From Xenia sp. Carnegie-2017 (Eukaryota > Cnidaria > Anthozoa > Malacalcyonacea > Xeniidae), in NCBI RefSeq assembly GCF_021976095.1, contig NW_025813481.1:11897846-11961845 (forward strand): DNA of 64,000 nucleotides, written 5' to 3'. Below, piece after piece: positions 12,077 through 22,979 of this stretch; the stretch's first letter is position 1; each line of letters begins with the position of its first letter. The notes below the pieces were generated by a model. That model did no database searches. It saw nothing but the letters and a program-made list of their open reading frames with translations, and had not been told where the DNA came from. Both the position numbers and the translations under genes were made by a program.

Positions 12077-15000
12077 TGCTCAGCTATAGTAATTAAATAA
12101 ATCAAAAATACTTTGCATCAAGGCGTAAAGTTACTGTATACAATAAAAATGGCCCTTTCCAAACACCTCTACATACGTAGGTGTATTGTTGGAAAGTTGA
12201 TTAAATAACTCATTCAATGCCGAAAATGTTCCCCTCCCCCCTAAAAGATATATGCTGCGGTTCGCTAACATCTATATATTGCTTAGCTGTTCTCATAATT
12301 GAGGACATATAGTTTGCACAGGTCAACAAGGTCAAACTTTTATTTCAAATATATAAATGTTCTCATTTCATAAACAGAAATTGGGTATTTCGTCAAACTT
12401 TATTTTAAATATATATACGTTCTCGTTTCATACACACAAATCGGATATTTCATATATGAAACCACACTCAAGCAGTTCTTTCTGGATAGCAGCGCTTATT
12501 GAAAAAACATTTGACCTTTTATTAGTACTGTTATATCTTACACAATTTTTTCTTTCAACTTGAGACGTTAAATGCAGATTGTGCACTTTTTACTCATGCC
12601 TTTTTTCGGAAACCACATTCACACATATAGACCCGTCACCAAAACTTCGAGATATAACGTTTGATTTCTAGATTGTTCCGACGAAGATAAAACGGTGACT
12701 TACCTACACATGACACTATTCTGCAAATTTTGCAAGCGAGCGGAATATTACTTAATCGAAAACAACACCACTTCAAAACAATTTTTATGTCAGAGCCTGT
12801 AGAACATGGAACACTATACCAACATCTCTATAAGCAACTTAACTTTATTGCTTTCCTTTATGCGCAGTTTATATTTAACTAATTTTTGTTGTACATCCTT
12901 GTACAAAAAATTTAGAGAATTGTTTTCCGGTAAGGGATAGACAATACATTACATCATTTGAAAGAATGTTATATGCAGTGCGGTGTTTGAAATTAAATGA
13001 AGATATGAAATGATTTTTCAGGTTCATGAGACATTTGCTTAAATGGCCCAGCATAGTGCGAAGATCATATCTTCATTTAACATTACATCATTATAGGATA
13101 GTGTAGCACGGTCTCTAGGCTGTTGATTTTATACAAAAATTTTAAAAATTAGTTTCCTGTATAAATATTCGAAATATTTTAGATACATCAGAACAAGGAA
13201 GTTGTTGAAGATCAAAAGGAGCAGTTTTAAATGAAAATTTAGTGACTAAAACAAAAATTATTACATATGGACGTTTAAGCATTAATATATGCTTAAACTT
13301 GTATGAATTATATATAGGCTGATACAACTATATGTAAGTATTATGCCAAATATGGGCAAGTCTAGCTACACAATAATGTTTTCTAAAAACAATACTAATT
13401 GGGTTTGCAAAATACAGAACGTTGTACCGGTTGTTTTATGTCAGTGAACACGTTTAATGTTATTTCCTAATAAACTTTGATGCTGAACATGTGGCAAACT
13501 AATGAAACGACGTCGTAATGAATTTGTCGGAAAATATATTTTACGAATGTTTCCCGTTGTGAAATCTAGAGCATCCCTGCTAAAGTTAAAAATTACGTCT
13601 TGCTTACATTTTTAACTCACGATACATGTAAAATAAACAGTTAAAAAGTTAAAATACAATAGAAAATGCAAACTGAACAATTTGATTATTACTTAAGGGA
13701 AGTGAAGTGTATTACTGAATTGAGTCAACTGATAATTTAATGCGACAGGCTAACTATAGACGACAATCTATGAAGTCAAAAAATGAACCAATATCAGCAT
13801 TAGCTACTCAATTAAATAAAACGTATTCGCGAATAGGAAGTCGCGGCCTTGTCTCACGTTAATTTTGTAAGTAAATCAGAAAAGCGTTACAATAAACAAT
13901 TTACAAAAAGTCTCATTTTAGATTTAAAAGTAGTCATATTTTAATAAGACGGAATTTGCAAGTTTCGTCTTACGAACTACATGCATGTATAGAAATTATC
14001 AACAATGATAGACTTACTTCTTGTTAAATAGCTGTATACATTCTTCTGACAGAGTTATCGCGAGAATCACGGTATATGAAAGCTGATCGTTTAACACGGA
14101 AGATGGCATGAATAGAACTGAGCATTTTAGAAGTGCTCAAAACCATTTACTTCAAAAGGAATGACGAACTGCGTAGAATGATGGGGAATTCCAGCATTTT
14201 CAGAATTAAAACGGAAATAGTTGTGCAAACAGCGAACACCTAAAAATTTAGCTTCTTGACGCTTGATCGATTGCACTAGATTTAAATTGCTAATCTACAG
14301 CAGCTCAAACATCATAGACAAAGACTGAAGCAATGTCAAAAGAGTTGCAAATTACAGAATGAGGCTGAATTGGAAAAGAACAATTTTTGACAGTTGGCAA
14401 AACATACACTAGCTTATCTGCTTATGTCATTGACTAACAAAATGTAGTTCCAGCCACCTATGCTATGGCTAGGTGGCTAGAATATTGCTACTGAAATTTG
14501 TTGTTATGTAAGACATTATCTGAAAAGAAGGCCCTACTGCGAGAACACTCAAATCTGTTGTATGAACAAAAAAATCATCATGTCTTGGGCTTTTCATCAA
14601 CTCTTGATGAGTCACCTCAAATTAATTATTTTTTATGTTATCATCTGTTAGCTGGATCTTTTGGTAGAGAAAGCTTATATAAAATAATGGTGACTTACCT
14701 AGTATTGAAAAACATTTCAATCTTCAATTGTCATCAATGAACAAAATGATCGGAGAAGAGCTAAACTGCTCAAACCATGTCTACCAAGTAAGAATGTTGA
14801 TATAGGGTTAAAAATTGAAGACAGCATCCCAACGATTTTTGGAATATCTCAATCAATTGGGCTCGTACTGCACATTGTACAAACTGTGGATCTAAAATAA
14901 GCAAAAAACCCCTGTTCCGGATGCAGCCATGACAATAATTTGAAACTTGGTTAGAAAATGGACAAATATTAAATGTGTTATTTCTTACCAAATGTTAAAC

Positions 15001-15950
15001 TAATTGCCAATTGTTAAAACAATCAAACAGAAATTGGTTCAAATTTTCCATACCCAATGAAAATTGGTTAAAATACCCAATAACAAAAACCCCTTAAAAA
15101 ATTGTTGAAATTAATAATAAATGACATACAGAGTGTAAGATATGAGTGTAAAATCATTTTTTTCGGAGCTGTGTAATGTCAACCAAAATACGGCTGATGT
15201 AAGTCATTATATAATCAGTTTAATGAATGTGTGAATAAGAACCACAAGTCAACACATGACATATTCTTAGCTTTCTTTTTTGCAAGGAGAAAACAGAAAT
15301 AAGATCTAATTATTAAATTCATTCTTGGTTAGATGTATATTTTAAAAATGTCGTAAACATTAAAATTTTTAAATTCACGTTCAACAAATTATTCTATAAA
15401 GTGAACAATTGATGATCTAAAGAAAGATTCAACTTAATAGAAACTAGAATTAGTTTTAGTGAATGATACATGCTGGGAGAAACGGTTTTGAAGTAGCTAT
15501 AACAACATTTATCTTTGTAAGAATTTGTTGCGAAAAAAACGTTACCACACAATTTTTTTACTCAAGTATATAGAATTTCTTTTTAAGCTTACCAAATTGT
15601 GCATCATGAGTCTATGTTGCACACAATTTGAGGGGGTAAGGTAAAACTAATGTTGCACAACTTGAGGGGGTAAGGTCAAACTACCGTTACTGAAACATAA
15701 TTTTAAAAATATTTAAAAGCCAACATGCTGTTATACAACAAGCATTTTTTTCTACAAAATTATATTGAAAGCACGCATTTAGGTGAATGTCTGTCATGCA
15801 GCCTTATAGAGTTATTAATCATCAGTGCAGTTTTGCAGTTTTTCTGTGAAAGCAACCCTCTGCCCAGTATAGTTTTAAGAAAAGATGAGTTAGATTATAG
15901 TAATCTAGTATATTGAGAAGCAGTATTAGCTATAGTAAGAATTTCTGATT
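12077..15950. other. Intergenic, no gene recognised
   Basis: Upstream side of gene A; its promoter should lie at the low end. The stretch 12340-12460 holds two imperfect copies of a segment around TTCTCATTTCATA. A short tandem GAGGGGGTAAGGT motif lies at 15628-15680. Otherwise it is AT-rich sequence with only short, unsupported frames. Confidence 0.4.
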
Positions 15951-15969
15951 TGAAGTTTTGCAAATTTAA

Positions 15970-16194
15970 GCGCTTACGTCAAGTAAAGCTTTCGAAGGCA
16001 CAATCTCTTGTAATGCAAACTTTTGCCGTTCCACAATTCCAAAAATAACAAAAAGATTTTTCAAATTAAGCGCTATGGAATTGCCGAATCATCAAAGCAG
16101 CCACTTGTATTTTCTAACTTTATTAAGGCAACAAAATGTTCATAGCTTGTTCATTGTTTCCTTGGAAAGAGTATAAAACTATAGCAAGAGACAT
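15970..16194 (-). pseudogene. Relic of the SH3-protease gene (first and third exon pieces)
   Basis: The minus strand from 16194 reads MSLAIVLYSFQ, matching the MSLVAIVL..FQ start of gene A, then runs into a stop within about 20 codons. Just downstream, 15975-16030 closely matches gene A's third exon (11412-11464), including its flanks. The intron, exon 2 and everything else are gone or unrecognisable. The element lies upstream of gene A in the same orientation, so it is probably a decayed tandem copy. Confidence 0.6.
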
Positions 16195-16261
16195 AGCTTG
16201 AAGCAAAAAAGAAATTAAACAAAATGCACATAATAAAATATGATCAAAATGATTTGTTCCG

Positions 16262-16400
16262 ATATCTCTACATGATGTAGTTATCATTAATTTCTATAAT
16301 AACTGGAGCGGCTAACTTTACTGGGGCGAGGACGCCAAAAAAATGGCGGCCAAAGGACGTATTTCCGCTGAAATGATCGCTTTGCAGAAAAATAATATTC
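16262..16400 (+). repeat. Left arm of a distant inverted repeat
   Basis: Contains TTCTATAATAACTGGAGCGGC and GACGCCAAAAAAATGGCGG. The reverse complement of 21785-21915 matches with moderate divergence. The pair brackets a 5.4-kb block holding the P relic and the hAT element. It could be two copies of one old MITE-like repeat in opposite orientation. Confidence 0.5.
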
Positions 16401-16460
16401 TCGACCTCCCCCTGGTGTCTATAGTAAATTATAAAGAATTTTTCAAAAACAAACACGATA

Positions 16461-16498
16461 TCACAGAATATGGATATCGTTAGTTCCATATTCTGTGA
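16461..16498. repeat. 14-bp perfect hairpin
   Basis: TCACAGAATATGGA (16461-16474) and its exact complement (16485-16498) are separated by 10 bases. The loop and the right flank also share GATATCG. Function unknown. Confidence 0.6.
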
Positions 16499-17029
16499 CG
16501 ATATCTTTTTTGGCATTTCTTTTATAATGCCAACACTTCAATCGTTCAATTGTTGGATGTCGTAGTTTCCACAAAAAGGAACATATCGCTTCTCACAGGT
16601 GAGGTAGTTGTTTGTTTTGTTAGTCCGTCAACGATTGAAAAGCAATTATACATGCACTTGAAAAGCCATAAAACACATATTAAAGATCGTATTTTTTAAG
16701 ACTGACTTGAACGCCAAATATACTGATGTTTTCCTGTTTTTGTTTATAAAATTCTGCATACTTTTCTGTCATTCGTTAATGCATGAAATCGTAAATTTAC
16801 CCATTTATTTGCAAAATAGTTTCCCTAAAGCAAAAAAGACCCTGCACACATTTTGCTCTGTGAGTAAGTATCAAAAATAAATGATCAGCTCCAACGGTAC
16901 CCATGATTTGGAGCAGAGCTTGTTATGTTCTATTTGCTGACAACATTCAGGGTACATCAAGGAGTAAAGATGACTGGAAGATGTTATTGACCAGGCAGAG
17001 TCTTAAAAAATAAAATGCTGTAAAGATAA

Positions 17030-17260
17030 TTGATTTAATATCTGCCCTATCCAGAGTTATTTAATTTGATCGTGGTCAAATTCTATGGATGGAGACAATG
17101 GATTCACTAAGGATGCCTTGAATGCTTTGAAGTTAAAGTTCATGATCCAAAGAAAGATGGCAAGAAGGTTGTGTGTGTTTTGATGCTTAATGAAATGTCA
17201 ATTCACAAACATGTAAAATGGAAGGCCATAAAGTTTGTGTCTATGTAAACATTTGTACTG
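17030..17260 (+). mobile_element. P-element (THAP9-like) transposase relic
   Basis: In two plus-strand frames the text reads SMDGDNGFTKDALNALKLK and then KVVCVLMLNEMSIHKHVKW. These correspond to the conserved P/THAP9 transposase stretch around the first catalytic Asp region (compare MIDEMAIKKHVSW at 60750 in this window). A one-base frame change separates the two pieces, and the expected Asp of the DEM motif reads N. No neighbouring transposase domains or terminal repeats are recognisable, so it is an old fragment. Confidence 0.6.
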
Positions 17261-17869
17261 AGATTGATGATGACTCAATGCAGATGTGAAGCTTCAAACT
17301 GTATAAGCCACTGGGTTTTATGTAACTTAATGTTTAAATCATGTCATATCTTTATCAAAATATTTTAGTTGAGGGTAGTTTGAATGTTACTAATATCTAA
17401 TGCACTATACTGAAGCATTAAAGATTCAGTGATGAAACCTTTAAAGTTACTGTACTGTATACAGTGGCGTAGCTAGCGAAAAACATTTGGTCGGGCGAGA
17501 AAATTTTCCGAATTTAGACTCCCTAGAACGTCGGAAATGGCTATCTTAGAAAGCAAATGCGTGATATTTATGCAGGAAATAGAACCATTTTGGTTATTTT
17601 AAATTGCCGAAGGATCTTATAGTAAAGCAGGAAACAGTTCAAAAATAGTTGCAGATATGTGATTTATTTTTTCAACACCACATACATAAATAGATACCTA
17701 TGTACATCTTGTAAAGAAACTTTGACAAAAGAACCGAAAAAGGCTCAGATTTGTCATCAACAACTATCAAAAGTTGTGATGAAATTGTCGTGCTGAAATG
17801 ACAATCATCATTGACTGCATTAAAATATTCCCGGAAAAATTCTCACATGGCATGGACGTAAGACATCAT

Positions 17870-20033
17870 CAGCTCGCTATCAGCCATATATGAATACCTA
17901 TTTGTATAAAAAGCAAGTCTTCGTGGTTTTCAATGAACTTCTTTACTACCTCATCATGCAATGTGTTGGCGTCTTCTTTCTCTGACAGTATGTCTTTGTG
18001 AATGGAAATCCTGCAAAGAGAACTAAAACGTCCTTGGCTCATAGTATTTCTAAGATAATTTTTACCCTCTTCAAACAAGAAAATGACCTCTCAACTGAAG
18101 CACTTGTAATTGACAAACCCCATTTATCTTTAACAGTTTTACAACTTCTGGAATACTAGATTGATAATGGAACTGAAAATATATTTCAATAATTCATCGC
18201 ATGAATCACAGTGAAAGTCTTTATCTCTGTAAATAAAACAAAGTTGGCTAACTAGCATTGGTATGTCAAACATATCACCATAAACCTCCTTTAGAAGATT
18301 TATCTTTTCTGAGGGCACTTCACCTTTCCACATCTTAAACACCCTAGGGTTAACAAGGTCAAAAATCTAAAACGCTCCATATCCTGAAATCGCTCAGTCA
18401 GCATAGTCACAACTGTGTCAAGAATTTCAAAATACATAAATTTGTTTGTAATTATGCCGTTGGTCATACCTGGTTACTGATGGTCCCACTTTCTCAACAG
18501 CCAGGTTGCACACCTGACAATATTCTGTATCATTTCTCAGAGAAGCAACAAAGGCCTTGAATCTCTCAAACCTACTCATTCCATAATGAAAGTCAGTGTC
18601 CTTGTCTTGCAAGATAGAATAAAGTATGGATGACTGCTCAAGAATTCTCTGGAAAACATGTACCAAGAAACAAAACAAGAAGCCATTAAGGTAGCCAAGT
18701 AAACCAGTAACCTTACTTAACGTTTCATCGTCCCAACCTATTGGATTATCAGTAAGATTTTCAAATATGTCTATCAGTTTCTCATAGTTAGAATGCAAGA
18801 CATTGATGACATGAGCCCTATAATACCATCTTGTGTCACCAGGACTAGGAAACTCAAGCCTATGGGATGATAGTAAAGCTTTTCTTTTGGGGGGAATTGC
18901 TAGTAAAGGTGCAGAAAGCACTAATATTAACAAAGAAAATCTTAACAGGTGAGATGGAGGATGCAGCTTGACATAATACTAGATTTAGTCTATGGGCAGC
19001 ACAGTGAACAAATTGAGCATAAGGATAATCCTGCTGAACTTGAGCTTGAACACCATTGAGATGACCAGACATAACAGATGCACCATCATAAGTCTGTCCA
19101 ATAAATTTCTCTTTCACATTATTATATTGACTTAACTTACCCTTAACCACTGATGATATAGCAGTTGCAGTCCTATCACAACTAACATCAACAAACCCAA
19201 GCTGTCTTTCAATGACACTTTCCCCTTTGTCCATTCGAACAATTACACTCAATTGTTCTTTGGTAGAAACATCAGTTGCCTCATCAACCTGTATAGTTAA
19301 GAAAGTGCAGCAATATATTTCCTTTAAAATCTCATCCTCTATTATCTTATCAAGACAATCAATCAAATCATTCTGAATATCAGGAGAGACTCCAGTAAAC
19401 CGCCCTCCCCCAGCAAGGTGGGTTTCAGCAAGCCTTCCATGTAATCGCTTTCAAAAACAGAATCCATCTTGGCAAAACTTTCAAGTAGCTCTCTATAATT
19501 TCCTCTATTCATGCTGCCACTAGATTCATCATGCCCCTAAATGCAAGCTCTTGCCTAGACAAGTATAAAACAGCTTCTGTTATGGTTTCAACATTTCCCT
19601 GTTTTGCCTTACCTCCTCGTTATGACGCTGAATCTCTTCACGTCTAGTTTGTGACATGAGACAGTCGATACGAGGCTGAAAACCGTAGGTCTTCCAGGTC
19701 TTGTAGGCACCCATGTGCGATTTTGCCTTCTCATGCTTCTTACAATCGGATAGGAAATTCTTCATGTTTTGAATCCCGTCTGCGTCCATGAAGATGACGA
19801 TCCAGGGCAAAATAAAAGACAAGGCCAACAGAACAATGCATTCTTTTCTGAGCTACCACAAAGCCAATCTTTCTTCGAGTACCAACTTTCCTGAAAGCTT
19901 CTATTGCCTGTAGTCGCTTGTAAATTTGGAATTGGCCGCTGCTTTACGAGTATATTTTGCTCGCCTGATTGTCGAACAGAAAAGGGTTTCTTTGTAGTTC
20001 ACTTATTATATCGATTTCATTAGCCGAAGCCAT
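17870..20033 (-). pseudogene. hAT transposase (ZMYM1-like), frame-interrupted
   Basis: From an ATG at 20033 the minus strand reads MASANEIDIISELQRNPF, a typical start of ZMYM1-like hAT transposases. Next come the KTWKTYGFQPRI region (about 19700), a DUF4371-like catalytic part with IQVDEATDVSTKEQLSV and VHCAAHRLNLVL (19366-18900), then KALLSSHRLEFPSPGDTRW (18850) and a degraded C-terminal dimerisation part to about 17870. At least three frame changes or stops interrupt it. One lies at a C-run plus A-run near 18890, where an indel restores agreement with the family. It may be a non-functional copy, or partly an assembly artefact. Confidence 0.75.
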
Positions 20034-20126
20034 TGTAATGTAAGTTATCACGATTTCCAAACGTATATTTAAAGCTCAAAATTCAAGTCACGCTTTTGAA
20101 AATGAGCCCGAAAAGATGTTGTTAAA

Positions 20127-20340
20127 CGTTTGAGTGTGTTCACAGCTACTCTCAACCAATCAGATTACAGATATTCCCACTATAGATTTTATTACTTGGT
20201 CGGGCTGAATTTTCAGAGCCCGACTAGATGTTGCGAAACAGCGCATTTGAGTTTGCTCAGTTGCTGTCAACCAATCAGATTGCAGATAATCCCACTATAG
20301 ATTTTACTACTTGGTCGGGCTGAATTTTCAGAGCCCGACT
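20127..20340. repeat. Tandem duplication in the hAT 5' non-coding end
   Basis: Two copies, 20127-20225 and 20243-20340, each contain CAACCAATCAGATT and end in TTTCAGAGCCCGACTA. They lie between the transposase start and the right TIR. The CGGGCTGAATTTTCAGAGCCCG part is itself palindromic. They may be subterminal transposase-binding repeats or promoter elements (CCAAT box present); inferred only. Confidence 0.65.
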
Positions 20341-20589
20341 AAACTGCGTAATGCCTGGCACTAGAAATGCACTAGTCATTGTTGCTAAGTAACGTTTAAA
20401 AATATGATAATTTGCTAATAACGACGCAATTTGACAAATATTACACTAATAGACTGTGGATTATTGCAAAAAGAGTCGCAGAATTTAAAATTTTCGCAAA
20501 TCCAATTTTAAAGAAAACAAATTTTTCATTTTTGGGAAAATATTTGGTCGGGCTGGGCCCGACCAGCCAGACCGCTAGCTACGCCACTG

Positions 20590-21780
20590 ACTGTATATTT
20601 CTTATATATTTCTTATAATTCTTTAAGAAAAATTTGAGCTTATTTACCTATTAGAGTACAGAATGGAGATTTATCATATGCATTATTGCTGCTTTTTTAA
20701 AGAAAAGTTTTTCACTTTTCAAAGCTTTTCTACAAATTTTTTGCTTCTTATTTCTTATCATGAGATTGATGATATAGAGGTAATATAATACAATAATATT
20801 CTTATTTCTAAAAAGCTTTTAAGCTTCTAGCATAAAAGAACACTATAGGTATGTAATTCATTTGGTTTTATTGCCTGCTATGACATATCTACTTGCACGT
20901 CATCATTCTTGTATGAACAAAACACCAGATGTGGATACTCAGAGAACAAAATGCAATACCAACTGCTTATGAAATTTATTATTCAGGTGAAAACTGTGTT
21001 AATCATTCAAATTATAGTGCACTATTATTGCAAATATAGGAAAAACAAAACAAAGTGAAAAAGAAAGGTAGAAGTATTAAAACTACAAATGAATTATAAA
21101 CACCATTGGAAGCATAAGTGTTTTGATAATTATTTGCATTTTGCCCAATTCATATATCAATACAACAAAATCAAAATGTGCTACAACTTTACAAGTATTT
21201 GATGCACTTGCATTTCAGAACATCACAAAAAGGTTACTTAAAGTAATTTCTATACAATATTGTTTGTTTTCATTTACCAAACCTATGCAGACTTGAGTCT
21301 TTTTGAAATTTCATAAGAAACTCAATTACAGAAAATCCGTAAATATCCAGAGATTTAATATGTACGTTTTTAAAGAAACAAGTAAAAATCCTACAATTGT
21401 GGCGAAAAAAGCCATTGCCCATTGCATGAATAGAAGCAAAATAGCAATGATAACAAATAAGCTGACTTTTCTCTCATGGACCGTGGAGATGAACTATGAT
21501 ATACTTTTTTGTATAGACTAAAGAGTTTAATCGATCAATCAAGTTTGACGCTGGTAAGAAAACGACGCACATCTGCATTCATACATGTGTAGCCGACATA
21601 TAGCTCTTTCGTCTATAGTTATTAATGCATCCTCGTAGGAGCAGATAACTGACAACCACAGTTGACTCGCTGTTATGAATTTAAGGTTTTTACCTTGATT
21701 TTCATCAAAAAATTGCTTGCCGAATCCCAAATACACACATACATTTTCCTCACTCTTTCCTCAGGAGGGAGTGGGAAATT
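20590..21780. other. Intergenic, nothing recognised
   Basis: AT-rich DNA between the hAT element and the right arm of the distant inverted repeat. Only short unsupported frames. Confidence 0.35.
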
Positions 21781-21784
21781 GGGA

Positions 21785-21915
21785 AATTTTCAGAAAAGCG
21801 GTCAATTTCGGTAAATCTCAGCGGCAAAGGACGAAATCCGCCATTTTTTGGCGTCATCAGATATCTAAGGCCGCACTTGAGATAGCCGCTCTAGTTATTA
21901 TAGAACTCAATGGTA
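21785..21915 (-). repeat. Right arm of the distant inverted repeat
   Basis: The reverse complement contains TTCTATAATAACTAGAGCGGC and GACGCCAAAAAATGGCGG, matching 16262-16400. It lacks about 15 bases relative to the other arm and has diverged elsewhere, so the pair is old. Confidence 0.5.
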
Positions 21916-22979
21916 GTTATTCATCATGCAGAACGAGATACTTGATGTAACAACACAACAAAAAACATACCTGTTCCCGTTCTATAAGCACAGATTGCCT
22001 CGCTCATTCACGAAACTACACACAGTTAGGGATGTTTATAAAAGCAGCGTCGAACTTACACATTCTTAAGAGTTACTGGTAATGATGCACGCTTAGTATA
22101 ATTTTGATTTGTTAGTAAACGTTCCACCCTTAACTTGGTGAAATTGGTCTACTCAGAACATTCATGCATATAATGAAGCATCGGATGTTTTAGAAGAGCA
22201 TCGCAGCAGCCGATACGCAGGAAGGCAGCACTGAAAACATATAGTTATAACCGTTTACTTTACTTGTCAAGTATTATGGTATCTCTTTTTTTTTCTTTCA
22301 ATGGGAGAGAAGTAAATGGAAATACAGTTTTTAGCAAATTATTAGAAAACATTTGACATGCAGAGTAACTTATTCTACATGAAAATGGAATTATTTGCTT
22401 CAATACCAATAAATTATTAGCTGCTATAGCAACGTGATTTTCCTGTAAGTGTCCAGCAAAGTCACATATTTATTGCAAAAAAGAGTCGCAAATAGGCAAA
22501 TGCTCTTGTACAATGGCATCAGAATCCAGGGATTTTTATACAAAAATATAAAATGGTGGTATTCTGAAGTTGTTGCGTAGTATTTTGCATCCTATTGGTG
22601 AAATATCGCATCTGAAGAGGAGTTAACTTCGAACATACAGAACGTTGTTCTGTTTTAGTTTGCACACTCTATCTTGCTCTGTATTTAATTTTTTGATCAT
22701 TTTTCTCCTAACTGATAAACTTCCACCTGAAAGTTTTAACGTGTTGCAACACGCCGTGAAACAACGTCAAAACGAATTTACCGGCAAACATATAAACGTA
22801 TGTTTCTGTTTGATAATGACAGATAAACCCCTTCATCTTATGATCTGTAAGAAAGATTGATAGAAAGGATCGTTCAGTGATGAGGAGATCAGACTAATAA
22901 TTATAAATGCAAAATAGAAAAAAAAACATTTCAATTATACGTTAGTGAAATGTGCATATAGAAAGCCAATACATCTTGT

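Larger units (their letters stand above)
17462..20589 (-). mobile_element. Complete hAT transposon with perfect TIRs and 8-bp TSD
   Basis: The termini are CAGTGGCGTAGCTAGCG (17462-17478) and its exact complement (20573-20589), flanked by the identical 8-bp ACTGTATA at 17454-17461 and 20590-20597. An 8-bp target duplication is the hAT signature. The 3128-bp element carries a minus-strand ZMYM1/TTF-type hAT transposase. Perfect TSD and TIRs indicate a fairly young insertion, although the reading frame is interrupted. Confidence 0.92.

Noticed and set aside
14770-14991. Minus-strand frame with several Cys
   Set aside because: No motif or splice context; treated as chance.
21539-21736. Possible SH3 second-domain relic (CSYEDALITIDERAI resembles SEYEDALSVYKGQ)
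   Set aside because: The match is confined to about five residues and lacks the WW signature; insufficient.
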